From Halobellus clavatus (GTDB lineage: Archaea > Halobacteriota > Halobacteria > Halobacteriales > Haloferacaceae): a DNA stretch of 64,000 bases. The translations under genes were made by a program, and so were the position numbers. The notes under the pieces are model-generated. The model saw nothing but the letters and a program-made list of their open reading frames with translations. It searched no databases and was not told the DNA's origin. Where the stretch lies: the NCBI RefSeq assembly GCF_900107195.1, contig NZ_FNPB01000002.1, forward strand, positions 124,001 to 188,000, in the 5' to 3' direction. Positions 24,316 to 32,427 of the stretch are shown piece after piece. Within the stretch, counting starts at the first letter, position 1. Each line of letters starts with the position of its first letter.

Positions 24316-24756
24316 TCAGCGGCCTGCTTGGTGGTCGTAGCGCTCGACCAACACCTGGAGCCACCAGAGTTTCAGGCCGACGCTGACGGCGACGCCGAGC
24401 GTCGCTCCTCCCGGCGATTGTCGCCACGCAGCGTACAGCGCGTACACGAATCCGAGCGCACCGACAGTGTTGTACACGTTCGGGTGGCCGAGTCCGACCG
24501 TCCGGTTCGTTTCCTCCTCGATCCACCACTGCTCGGCGAGGACGGCGCGAGTCATCCACGCGTCTTCGGTTTCGGGCGGCGGGAACAGGAACGGATTGAC
24601 GACCGTCCACACGAGCGCGACCCCGAGCAGCCGCCAACTGCGGCGATAGATCGCGTAGACGATGAGGGCGCCTAACGGGATCCGGGTCCACCCGCTCTTC
24701 GGGTTCGAGTGACGGGCCCAGAACCGCTCGTCGAACTGCTCTGTGATACCACTCAT
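24316..24756 (-). CDS. Membrane protein, DUF6653-type
   Basis: The 146-residue product starts at the ATG at 24756 (MSGITEQFDERFWARHSNPK). The FW-RH-NPKSGWTR block followed by helices at about 28-55, 95-110 and 120-137 matches the haloarchaeal family I know as DUF6653; the name is from memory and the function is unknown. A TATA-like AGATTATG about 27 bases before the first ATG pair suggests a leaderless transcript. Its 3' end faces pssD. Confidence 0.7.
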   Translation of the reverse strand: MSGITEQFDERFWARHSNPKSGWTRIPLGALIVYAIYRRSWRLLGVALVWTVVNPFLFPPPETEDAWMTRAVLAEQWWIEEETNRTVGLGHPNVYNTVGALGFVYALYAAWRQSPGGATLGVAVSVGLKLWWLQVLVERYDHQAGR

Positions 24757-24984
24757 CATACTCGGCGCTTCGGCGGCCGCACACATAATCTTAGGCGGAA
24801 TCGGAGGCCTACCTACTCAGCAGTCGGCTGCAGGCGGATTTCCGGGAAGCGAGGAGAAATCCAGTTGCATAAGTGAGGCGTATCGCCCGGCGGCACCGTC
24901 GCTACCCTTTGCTCCGACTCCGAACACAACGGAGGTAGTCATCGCCTCCGTCGCCTGGTCGCGATCGGGCGGTACGCCGGTCGC

Positions 24985-25473
24985 TTACCGGTGCACCGTG
25001 TCCTCAGCGGACGGGAGCATCCACCGAAGTTCCTCGACGGGTTGCTGATACACGACGGTGACCGGCTTATCTACGAGCCGAATGACCTTGTCGGCGGTAC
25101 TGCCGAGCAGCATCTCTTCGACCCCGCCGAGCCCACGGGAACCGATCACCACGAGGTCGATGTCGTTCTCCTCGACGTAGTTTTGAATCTGTTTGTGCGC
25201 GATTCCGATGACGACCGCCGTCTCGACGTCGAGGCCGGCATCTCTCGCGACCTCCGCGGCCTCCTCGGTGATTTTCTCGCCGTACTCGCCGTACTCCTCG
25301 CGTTTGGCTTCCTGCTCGCCGGTTATCGGGACGATCTTCGCCTCGAACTCGTCCACCACGTGCAGCACGTGGACAGTGGCGTCGATCTCGGCCGCGAGTT
25401 TGATTCCTTCCTCGACCGCGTTTGCCGCCTGTTCGCTCCCATCGGTGGGAATCAGGAGGTTGTCGTAGCTCAT
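24985..25473 (-). CDS. Universal stress protein, single UspA domain
   Basis: The 162-residue product opens MSYDNLLIPTDGSEQAANAV and carries the nucleotide signature GSRGLGGVEEMLLGSTADKVIR near residues 112-133, here cut short in quotation. The complete G-2x-G-9x-G-S/T pattern predicts ATP binding. A very AT-rich region (25474-25505) lies immediately upstream and probably holds the promoter. The upstream open frame does not look like protein, so the ATG at 25473 is used. Confidence 0.93.
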   Translation of the reverse strand: MSYDNLLIPTDGSEQAANAVEEGIKLAAEIDATVHVLHVVDEFEAKIVPITGEQEAKREEYGEYGEKITEEAAEVARDAGLDVETAVVIGIAHKQIQNYVEENDIDLVVIGSRGLGGVEEMLLGSTADKVIRLVDKPVTVVYQQPVEELRWMLPSAEDTVHR

Positions 25474-25610
25474 ATTTAGAAATTTTAACAATAAACTAAT
25501 TAAATGTACTGCTCGGTTCGCAGCGGCTCGTAATGGCCGGGTACGCTCCGACACACAGAGCGAACGAGCGACGAATCGGTTGAGACGGGCTCGGTTCGGG
25601 CCGGCGCCGC

Positions 25611-26603
25611 CTACGCGCGTCTGAGGACGTGGACGTGGCGGTCGAGTGACCGGTGGACGCGTCGCTCGAAGCGGGCGTCGACCGCCCACCCGGCGTCTTC
25701 GGCCTCGGCGCTCCACGAGCGATCGGCGACGAGGACGCACGACGGGGCGATCCGCGCCGCCTCCTCCAGCGCCCCCGCGACCAGATCCGAGAGGTCGTGT
25801 CCGGCGATCTTCGACTGCCGGCCGTACGGGGCGTCGAAGACGACGGCGTCGGCGGCGTCGGCGGCGAACGGGAGTCCGGTCGCGTCGCCGCGGACGACGT
25901 GCCAGTCCGCGTCGGCGTCGAGGTAGTGGCCGAGGTTCTCGGTCGCCCCCGTCGCCATCTTCGCCTGCGCGTCGGTGCCGACGGCGCGCGCGCCGACGAG
26001 TCCGGCCTCGACGAGCAAGCCGCCGGTTCCGCACATCGGATCGACGACCGTCGCATCCGGGAGTGCGGGCCCCGCAGCGAGGTTGACGTACGCCCGGGCG
26101 TCCATCGGGGCCATACTGCCCGGCTGGAAGAACGGGCGGTCGGTCGGCGCGCGCGACCCGAAGGCTGCCTCGCGCTCGGCGACTGCCCAGCCGACGAGAC
26201 AGACGTCTTCGGCGAAACAGACCCGGAGCACGTGGTCGGGATCGTCGAGATCGACCGCGAAACCGCGATCGACGAGAACGGTTCCGAGGGCGCGTTCCGC
26301 GTCGGCCGTGCTCACGTCAGCAGTGGATCGGACGTTGCGGGCCCGAACCGCGACCGTCCCGGCGCGGTCGAACGACGCGGCTTCGAGCACCGCGACTGCG
26401 CTCGCGACGTCGGCGTCCGTCCGGCCGACGAGTTCGGACGCGCCGCGGGTGTACGCGAGCGTCGGCACGCCATCGACCCGGATCCCGCGGGCGGTCGCGA
26501 GGCCGGGTGCGACGCGCTCGACGGCCGAGGCGGCGGCCCGTTCGGCCTCGAGGGCCGCGAACCGCTCGTCGGTCGCCTCCCCCGCCAGTTCCAGGTAGTA
26601 CAC
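25611..26603 (-). CDS. tRNA (guanine(10)-N2)-dimethyltransferase, Trm-G10 family
   Basis: The 330-residue product has an N-terminal THUMP-type region (1-150) and a C-terminal SAM methyltransferase domain. Motif I is VVDPMCGTGGLLVEAGLVGA near residues 187-206, and the catalytic N/D-P-P-Y motif reads FDAPYGRQSKIAG near 253-265. The family makes m2,2G10 in archaeal tRNA. D-A-P-Y in place of D-P-P-Y is seen in members of this family. It is divergent from tbp with 185 bases between. Confidence 0.88.
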   Translation of the reverse strand: MYYLELAGEATDERFAALEAERAAASAVERVAPGLATARGIRVDGVPTLAYTRGASELVGRTDADVASAVAVLEAASFDRAGTVAVRARNVRSTADVSTADAERALGTVLVDRGFAVDLDDPDHVLRVCFAEDVCLVGWAVAEREAAFGSRAPTDRPFFQPGSMAPMDARAYVNLAAGPALPDATVVDPMCGTGGLLVEAGLVGARAVGTDAQAKMATGATENLGHYLDADADWHVVRGDATGLPFAADAADAVVFDAPYGRQSKIAGHDLSDLVAGALEEAARIAPSCVLVADRSWSAEAEDAGWAVDARFERRVHRSLDRHVHVLRRA

Positions 26604-26754
26604 GCTCGGACCTCGCGCTCGCCGTCAATCAGGGTATCGAAACGCGCACCCGCCACCGCTGGGTGCGGATTCGTCGAGGTCGCAACCGCGCGCTCGGACC
26701 CGGGATCGGTGTCCCCCGTGTGCCCGAACGAGTCGGTGACGCGGCGCACCAACC

Positions 26755-26782
26755 TTTTTAAACCTTAAATACGTCGTTTAAG
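26755..26782 (+). promoter_or_regulatory. tbp promoter with inverted repeat
   Basis: TTTTTAAA at 26755-26762 is the TATA box, about 27 bases before the ATG at 26789, giving a leaderless or nearly leaderless transcript. Between them lies the inverted repeat CTTAAA-N7-TTTAAG (26764-26769, 26777-26782). It overlaps the expected transcription start, so it may be an operator; the arms also resemble TATA elements and could bind TBP itself. Confidence 0.5.
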
Positions 26783-26788
26783 TCGTCT

Positions 26789-27352
26789 ATGAGCGATCCC
26801 AAGGACACAATCAACATCGAAAACGTCGTCGCCTCCACGGGGATCGGCCAGGAGCTCGACCTCCAGAGCGTCGCGATGGACCTCGAAGGCGCGGACTACG
26901 ACCCCGAGCAGTTCCCCGGCCTCGTCTATCGGACCCAGAACCCCAAATCGGCGGCCCTCATCTTCCGCTCCGGCAAGATCGTCTGCACCGGGGCGAAATC
27001 GACCGACGACGTACACGAGAGTCTCCACATCGTCTTCGACGAACTCCGGGACCTCCGGATCCCCGTCGACGACGACCCCGAGATCACGGTCCAGAACATC
27101 GTCACCTCTGCCGATCTGGGCCGGAATCTCAACCTCAACGCCATCGCCATCGGTCTCGGCCTCGAGAACATCGAGTACGAGCCCGAACAGTTCCCCGGTC
27201 TGGTCTACCGCCTCGATGAGCCCTCCGTCGTCGCTCTTCTCTTCGGCTCCGGCAAACTCGTTATCACCGGCGGCAAGGAGCCCGACGACGCCCGCGAGGC
27301 CGTCGACGTCATCACGTCTCGACTGAGTGAACTCGGCCTGCTCGAGGACTGA
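26789..27352 (+). CDS. tbp: TATA-box-binding protein
   Basis: The 187-residue product consists of the two direct repeats of TBP. Repeat 1 has INIENVVASTGIGQELDL and FPGLVYRTQNPKSAALIF, and repeat 2 has ITVQNIVTSADLGRNLNL and FPGLVYRLDEPSVVALLF, each followed by the SGKIVCTGAKS or SGKLVITGGKE strand. It binds the archaeal TATA box and recruits TFB and RNA polymerase. Full length, with the usual acidic haloarchaeal surface. Haloarchaea often have several tbp paralogues; this is a chromosomal-type copy. Confidence 0.97.
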   Translation: MSDPKDTINIENVVASTGIGQELDLQSVAMDLEGADYDPEQFPGLVYRTQNPKSAALIFRSGKIVCTGAKSTDDVHESLHIVFDELRDLRIPVDDDPEITVQNIVTSADLGRNLNLNAIAIGLGLENIEYEPEQFPGLVYRLDEPSVVALLFGSGKLVITGGKEPDDAREAVDVITSRLSELGLLED

Positions 27353-27367
27353 GGCGCTCGCTTCTCC

Positions 27368-27751
27368 ATGTCGCTTCCGCTCCAGTCTACGCCGGGGACG
27401 CCGCTGGCGATTGCCGGCACGTTCGCCTCACTCGCGGTCTTCCTCTCGATCACCGCACACATCGCCGCGCGAAACGTCCTCGGTGACGTCCCCGTCCGGA
27501 ACGCGTTCGTGGTCGGACCCGTCCCGGCGGCCGTGAGCTTCCTCGTGGCGACGTTCGCGCGCACCAACACGCCGGTGCTCTTTCTCGGCCTCGGTCTCGC
27601 GCTCGCCCTCGACGGGGTTGCGATCCACTACCTGTACGACCGCACGCCGCGGCTCTCGGCGTACATCACGCTCATCCACTTCGTCGTCAGCGTCATCCTC
27701 GGGACGGTCCTGTTCGGCATTCTGGCCATCATCCAGAGCGCCCCCGGGTGA
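27368..27751 (+). CDS. Four-helix membrane protein
   Basis: The 127-residue product has hydrophobic helices at about 12-34, 46-63, 67-85 and 97-122, with short loops. It follows tbp by 15 bases and is probably read with it. No motif is recognised. The frame and start (MSLPLQSTPGTP) are well supported by composition, but the function is unknown. Confidence 0.7.
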   Translation: MSLPLQSTPGTPLAIAGTFASLAVFLSITAHIAARNVLGDVPVRNAFVVGPVPAAVSFLVATFARTNTPVLFLGLGLALALDGVAIHYLYDRTPRLSAYITLIHFVVSVILGTVLFGILAIIQSAPG

Positions 27752-27778
27752 GGCGCGCGCCGCTCGCTCCCGATCGCC

Positions 27779-28624
27779 TCACTCGACGAGGCGCTCGATC
27801 TCGGTCACCAGAATCCCCGACGCCCCGACCTCCTTCAGGTCGTTGACGACCTCGAAGACGTCGCTCTCGTCGACGACGACGTGGACGGCGACGGTGTCGT
27901 CGCCGGCGACGTCCATCACCGTCGGCCCGCCGAGGCCCGGGATGACCTCGCGGACGGCGTCGAGTTTCTCGCTGGGGACGTTCATCATCACGTAGCGTTT
28001 GTCTTCGGCGTCGAGGACGGACTCGAAGGCGGTCACGAGCTGGGTCACCTTCGGATCGTCGACGTAGTCCGGATGGGCGTAGAGCCGGACCGACGACTCG
28101 AGCACCTCGTCGATCACCCCGAGTCGGTTCATCCGCAGCGTCGTGCCCGTCGAGGTGATGTCGACGATGGCGTCGGCCATCTCGACGTGCGGGGTCAGTT
28201 CGGTCGCGCCGGTCACCTCGACGACGTCGGCGTCGATTCCGTGCTCCTGCAGATACTCCCGCGTGATCCGCGGGAACTCGGTCGCGATGCTTCCACCCGC
28301 GAGGTCGTCGGGGGCTTCGATCGCCCCGTCCTCCGGCGCGGCCAGGACGAGTCGGCAGCGACCGAAGCCCAGATCGACCAGTTCGACCAGGTCGCGCCCG
28401 GATTCGACGACCTGATCGCGGCCGGTGATCCCCACCGCGGCGGCTCCGTCCCAGACGTACTCCGGGATGTCCGCTGCGCGGGCGAACAGGACGGTCACCT
28501 CGGGATCGACGGTATCGGCGTAGAGTTTCCGGCTCGCGGCGCTCTCGATGTGGAGTCCGGCACGTTCCAGAAGGTCGACGCTCGGATCGTGCAGGCGGCC
28601 CTTGTTGGGGACGGCGATGCGCAT
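27779..28624 (-). CDS. hisG: ATP phosphoribosyltransferase (long form), first step of histidine synthesis
   Basis: The 281-residue product has the HisG catalytic part with [11 protein letters not shown], the ligand-binding [12 protein letters not shown] near residues 66-77, and the PRPP loop in [16 protein letters not shown] at about 151-166. The last 75 residues form the regulatory domain that gives histidine feedback in long-form HisG. It acts alone, without HisZ. It is divergent from hisB with 220 bases between. Confidence 0.95.
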   Translation of the reverse strand: MRIAVPNKGRLHDPSVDLLERAGLHIESAASRKLYADTVDPEVTVLFARAADIPEYVWDGAAAVGITGRDQVVESGRDLVELVDLGFGRCRLVLAAPEDGAIEAPDDLAGGSIATEFPRITREYLQEHGIDADVVEVTGATELTPHVEMADAIVDITSTGTTLRMNRLGVIDEVLESSVRLYAHPDYVDDPKVTQLVTAFESVLDAEDKRYVMMNVPSEKLDAVREVIPGLGGPTVMDVAGDDTVAVHVVVDESDVFEVVNDLKEVGASGILVTEIERLVE

Positions 28625-28844
28625 ACGTGCGCCTCACGCGCCCGCGACGTACCACTTTCGCTCCCCGGCCGTGTCCCTACCCAGCCGCGTCCTCCCCCCG
28701 CGTCACCCCGGCCGCGTCGATTCCGTCTGCTCCACGGTCGCTCTCGCGCCCGCGCGCTCGACGACTACGAGATCTGCGCTGCGGGCACAATTAGGTCTGC
28801 TTTCGAGGCACAACGATCATAGGCGCACGCGTCGATGCGCCACT

Positions 28845-29462
28845 ATGACCGACACCGACGGCGACGCGGACGGCGGCGCGACCCGTGAGGCCGCCGTCTC
28901 ACGCGAGACGGACGAGACGACCATCGACGTCACGCTCGCGATCGACGGCGACGGCGACAGCGCGGTCGAGACGGGCGTCGGCTTCTTCGATCACATGCTG
29001 GCGTCCTTCGCCAAGCACGGGCTGTTCGATCTGACCGTCCGCTGTGACGGCGATCTGGAGATCGACGACCACCACACCGTCGAGGACGTCGCGATCGTGC
29101 TGGGCGAGGCCTTCGCCGAGGCGCTCGGCGACAAGCGCGGGATCGTCCGGTACGCCGACCGACGGGTCCCCCTCGACGAGGCAGTCGCGGGCGTCGTCGT
29201 CGACGTGAGCGGCCGGCCGCACTTCGAGTTCGAGGGGTCGTTCTCCCAGCCCGAGATCGGCGACTTCACGAGCGATATGGCGCGACACTTCGCGTACTCG
29301 CTGGCGATGAACGCTGGCTTGACGCTACACGCCGAGGTCGACGGTGTCAACGCCCACCACGAGGTCGAGGCGCTGTTCAAAGCGCTCGCGCGCTCGCTCG
29401 ACGACGCCACGCGGCTCGACCCCCGGCGCAGTGACACCCCCAGTACGAAGGGCGAACTGTAG
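28845..29462 (+). CDS. hisB: Imidazoleglycerol-phosphate dehydratase
   Basis: The 205-residue product has all the HisB metal-binding blocks: [20 protein letters not shown] near residues 45-64, [30 protein letters not shown], and the second His-rich block [21 protein letters not shown] near the C-terminus. It removes water from imidazoleglycerol phosphate and is Mn-dependent. The ATG at 28845 gives an N-terminal Asp/Gly/Ala stretch before the fold. It is the single-function archaeal form without a phosphatase domain. Confidence 0.95.
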   Translation: MTDTDGDADGGATREAAVSRETDETTIDVTLAIDGDGDSAVETGVGFFDHMLASFAKHGLFDLTVRCDGDLEIDDHHTVEDVAIVLGEAFAEALGDKRGIVRYADRRVPLDEAVAGVVVDVSGRPHFEFEGSFSQPEIGDFTSDMARHFAYSLAMNAGLTLHAEVDGVNAHHEVEALFKALARSLDDATRLDPRRSDTPSTKGEL

Positions 29463-29464
29463 TC

Positions 29465-30361
29465 CTACACCCGGTAGAGTTTCTCGCCGTCGTCTTCAAG
29501 CAGGTCGCGCTCGACCGCGTACGCGATGATCTCGTCGACGTGGCTCGCCTCGATGTCGTACGCGCTCGTTGCGAGTTCGACGAGCTCGTACCGCTCGACG
29601 GGGAATTCGCGGTTCCCGAGCAGCCGCATCACCGTTCGGAAGTCCTCCGGTTCGTCGGCGTCGTCTGGAGCGGCGGGGGTCTCATCACTGGCGTCGTCTG
29701 GAGCGGCGGGGGTCACATCGTCAGCGTCGTCTGAATCGGCGGCGGCCACACCGTCAGCCTCCCCCGAGTCCCGCTCGGCGGCCGGCGCGTCGACTCGATC
29801 CTCGCTCGGACCGCCGCCCGCCTCCCGGCCGGGACTCCCGGGTGGGCCGTCTCCCGAGCGGTCGCCGTCGATCCCCGCCGGCTCCTCGACCGCCGACCGC
29901 GTCCGTCCGTTCGCTGGGCTTCCCGTCGCCTGATCGCTGTCGTCCGATTCGGCGTCGGGATCGCCGTCTGGACCTTCCCATTCCCCGCTCGCTCGCTCTT
30001 CACTCCCGTCGTCGTGCCCGGAGCCGACGTCGGGTATCCTGCCGGCCCCCTCGGACATCGACGTTCCGCGCGGGTCGTCGTCTGCGAACGAGTCCGTCGG
30101 ATCCACGTCCGATCCCGACCTGACCGGGTCGTCGGCCGGCGCGTCCCGACGCCCGGCTCGGTGTTCGCTCTCGTCCGGTTCGACGCCGAGCCGGGACAGC
30201 AGCGGCGTGAGCACGGCCTCCAGGGTATCGAGACAGTCGTCACAGAGGACGACGCGCCGCTGTTCGGCCTCCGTCGGCGACAGTTCCGGGGGCACGACCT
30301 CGTAGATGCCCGCCGCCTCGCCGTCGCAGAAATCGCACGTTCGGAGTTGACGCATCGGCAT
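29465..30361 (-). CDS. Zinc-ribbon protein with long acidic linker and C-terminal helical domain
   Basis: The product is about 298 residues from the ATG at 30361 (MPMRQLRTCDFCDGEAAG). The N-terminal domain has CDFC and, about 40 residues on, LCDDC, a four-cysteine zinc ribbon. A 175-residue disordered acidic linker rich in Asp, Gly, Pro and Ser follows, with three 33-bp DNA repeats near its end. The last 60 residues (FRTVMRLLGNREFPVERYEL onward) look like a small winged-helix-type domain. No family name is assigned. It ends two bases from the hisB stop. Confidence 0.75.
   Translation of the reverse strand: MPMRQLRTCDFCDGEAAGIYEVVPPELSPTEAEQRRVVLCDDCLDTLEAVLTPLLSRLGVEPDESEHRAGRRDAPADDPVRSGSDVDPTDSFADDDPRGTSMSEGAGRIPDVGSGHDDGSEERASGEWEGPDGDPDAESDDSDQATGSPANGRTRSAVEEPAGIDGDRSGDGPPGSPGREAGGGPSEDRVDAPAAERDSGEADGVAAADSDDADDVTPAAPDDASDETPAAPDDADEPEDFRTVMRLLGNREFPVERYELVELATSAYDIEASHVDEIIAYAVERDLLEDDGEKLYRV
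29660..29758. repeat. Three 33-bp tandem repeats in the linker of the zinc-ribbon gene
   Basis: Units 29660-29692, 29693-29725 and 29726-29758 share GTCGTCTGGAGCGGCGGGGG; the third is diverged. They encode an 11-residue Asp/Ala/Pro repeat in the disordered linker. Frame is preserved, so repeat number can change freely. Confidence 0.75.
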
Positions 30362-30458
30362 ACGTCGTTTCTCTGCGGGCGCGCCGATAAAACCCGCCGG
30401 CAGGCGTTCGGTCCGCGCCTCGGGACCGGGCTGTGCCACCGCCGCCGATCCACCGCGA

Positions 30459-31247
30459 CTACGCGGTCTCGACAGGGCCGCCGCGCTCGGTCCACTCCGT
30501 CAGGCTCCCCTCGTAGAAGCCGACGTCCTCGTACCCGAGCGACCGCAGGACGACGTAGGTGTGACTGATCCGCCGCGCGGTGTTACAGTACAGCAGCACC
30601 CGGCGAACGGGCGTGATTCCGGCATCGTCGAGGATCGAGCGCAGTTCGGCTTCGGGCTTCAGGCCGCGGGTCTCGTCGTCGACGAGGTCGCGCCAGTCGA
30701 CGTTGACCGCGTCGGGGAGGTGCCCCTCGTCGTACTCGCGGGGCTCGCGCGTGTCGACGATGACTGTGCCGTCGTCGTCGAGCGCCTCGGCGACGGTCTC
30801 GTACTCGACGAGCGGGGAGTGCGCGGGTTCGCGGACCACGTAGTCAGTCGTCGCGCGCGCCGGCGCGTCCGACGTCGTCTCGTGCGCCTGGTTCCACGCG
30901 CTGTAGTCGCCGTCGAGGAGGTGGAGTCGATCGGGCGGATGGCCGTACAACTCGGCAGTGACCAGAAACCGGGCGGCGAAGACGCCGTGGGTGTCGTCGT
31001 AGGCGACGAGGTGGTCTTCGGGGCCGACGCCGGCCGCAGACAGGAGCGACTCCCAGGTCTCTGCTCCCGGGAGCATCCCTTCGTCGCCCGTCTCGCTGCG
31101 GAACTCCGCGAACGGCACCGACGCCGCCCCCGGCACGTGGCCGATGCCGTCGAACTCCCAGCCGTCGCGGACGTCGATCACGCTCGTCTCTTCGTCTCCG
31201 AGCCGGTCGGCGAGCCACGCGGCCGACACGACGACGTTCTCGTACAT
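30459..31247 (-). CDS. Sulfurtransferase with two rhodanese domains (TssA/B type)
   Basis: The 262-residue product has an inactive N-terminal rhodanese domain (VIDVRDGWEFDGIGHVPGAA, with a Tyr-Asp-Asp where the catalytic Cys would be) and an active C-terminal domain (VIVDTREPREYDEGHLPDAV, catalytic Cys in LLYCNTARRISH). The family moves sulfane sulfur from thiosulfate or 3-mercaptopyruvate to acceptors. ATGs at 31247 and 31253 are both usable. It is divergent from a second rhodanese, so the pair shares a promoter region. Confidence 0.88.
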   Translation of the reverse strand: MYENVVVSAAWLADRLGDEETSVIDVRDGWEFDGIGHVPGAASVPFAEFRSETGDEGMLPGAETWESLLSAAGVGPEDHLVAYDDTHGVFAARFLVTAELYGHPPDRLHLLDGDYSAWNQAHETTSDAPARATTDYVVREPAHSPLVEYETVAEALDDDGTVIVDTREPREYDEGHLPDAVNVDWRDLVDDETRGLKPEAELRSILDDAGITPVRRVLLYCNTARRISHTYVVLRSLGYEDVGFYEGSLTEWTERGGPVETA

Positions 31248-31500
31248 ACGCATCCGTTCGAGAGACCCGACCTTCAACGTGGCCGATTCGGCCACTGCTC
31301 GCCCGGTGTCAGAGAAACCAGAAAATATTGCCTTATATTTGCCACGTGCGTTCACCGTCACCTTCCGAGGCGACGCCCATCCACCGCCGGGAGTGGGCCG
31401 GAAGGTTTTCACCGGCAAAATTTTCTTGATAATGGGAGGACGGGCAGTACGCGCCGTAGTTGTGGGGATTATACGGGATGGGGCCATAGAAGGGAACGCA

Positions 31501-32367
31501 ATGACAGACGACGGCTACGCGAAAGACGTGCTCGTCTCCCCCGAGTGGGTAGAGGAGCGACTCGACGAGTTCCAGAGCGACGACCCCGCCCACCGACTGG
31601 TGGAGGTCGACGTGGACACCGAAGCGTACGATGAGAGCCACGCGCCCGGCGCGATCGGCTTCAACTGGGAGAGCCAACTTCAGGATCAGACCAACCGTGA
31701 CATTCTCGACAAGGACGACTTCGAGGACCTGCTGGGCAGCCACGGGATCTCCGAGGACTCGACGGTGGTCCTCTACGGCGACAACTCGAACTGGTTCGCC
31801 GCCTACACCTACTGGCAGTTCAAGTACTACGGCCACGACGACGTCCGACTCCTGAACGGCGGTCGCGACTACTGGATCGACAACGACTATCCGACCACCG
31901 ACGAGGTCCCCGACTTCTCCACCGTCGACTACACGGCGAAGGGGCCGTTCGAGTCGATTCGCGCGTACCGCGACGACGTCGAGCACGCGGTCGACGAGGG
32001 ACTGCCGCTCGTCGACGTCCGCTCGCCCGAGGAGTTCCGCGGCGACATCCTCGCCCCGCCGGGACTGCAGGAGACGGCCCAGCGCGGCGGTCACATCCCC
32101 GGTGCGGAGAACATCTCGTGGGCGGCGACCGTCAACGACGACGGGACGTTCAAGACCCGCGATGAACTCGAAGAACTCTACGCCGACCAGGACATCGACG
32201 GCTCCGAGACCACCGTCGCCTACTGCCGGATCGGCGAGCGCTCGTCGATCGCGTGGTTCGCGCTGCACGAACTGCTCGGCTACGACGAAGTCGTCAACTA
32301 CGACGGCTCCTGGACCGAGTGGGGCAACCTCGTGGGCGCACCGATCGAGACCGGCGACGCCGAATAA
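31501..32367 (+). CDS. Thiosulfate sulfurtransferase, two rhodanese domains
   Basis: The 288-residue product again has two rhodanese domains. The first carries VVLYGDNSNWFAAYTYWQ at the position of the active loop and lacks the Cys; the second has LVDVRSPEEFRGDIL and the active loop VAYCRIGERSSIAW. An insert DILAPPGLQETAQRGGHIPG is typical for the longer TST-type enzymes. The ATG at 31501 follows an AT-rich promoter region (31325-31345 and 31415-31475). Pairing of two divergent paralogues is common in haloarchaea. Confidence 0.9.
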   Translation: MTDDGYAKDVLVSPEWVEERLDEFQSDDPAHRLVEVDVDTEAYDESHAPGAIGFNWESQLQDQTNRDILDKDDFEDLLGSHGISEDSTVVLYGDNSNWFAAYTYWQFKYYGHDDVRLLNGGRDYWIDNDYPTTDEVPDFSTVDYTAKGPFESIRAYRDDVEHAVDEGLPLVDVRSPEEFRGDILAPPGLQETAQRGGHIPGAENISWAATVNDDGTFKTRDELEELYADQDIDGSETTVAYCRIGERSSIAWFALHELLGYDEVVNYDGSWTEWGNLVGAPIETGDAE

Positions 32368-32427
32368 CCGGGGAGACGGTCCCCTGAGGCACCGGTAGCG
32401 ACTGTTTTATTTCTTCTCCGTACTCCG

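Noticed and set aside
24743-25048. 101-residue plus-strand frame between the DUF6653 and Usp genes
   Set aside because: It begins inside the DUF6653 promoter and ends inside the Usp gene; it has no domain and no acidic bias.
31254-31500. Riboswitch between the two rhodanese genes
   Set aside because: The region is AT-rich with likely promoters for both genes, but no conserved stem pattern could be drawn.
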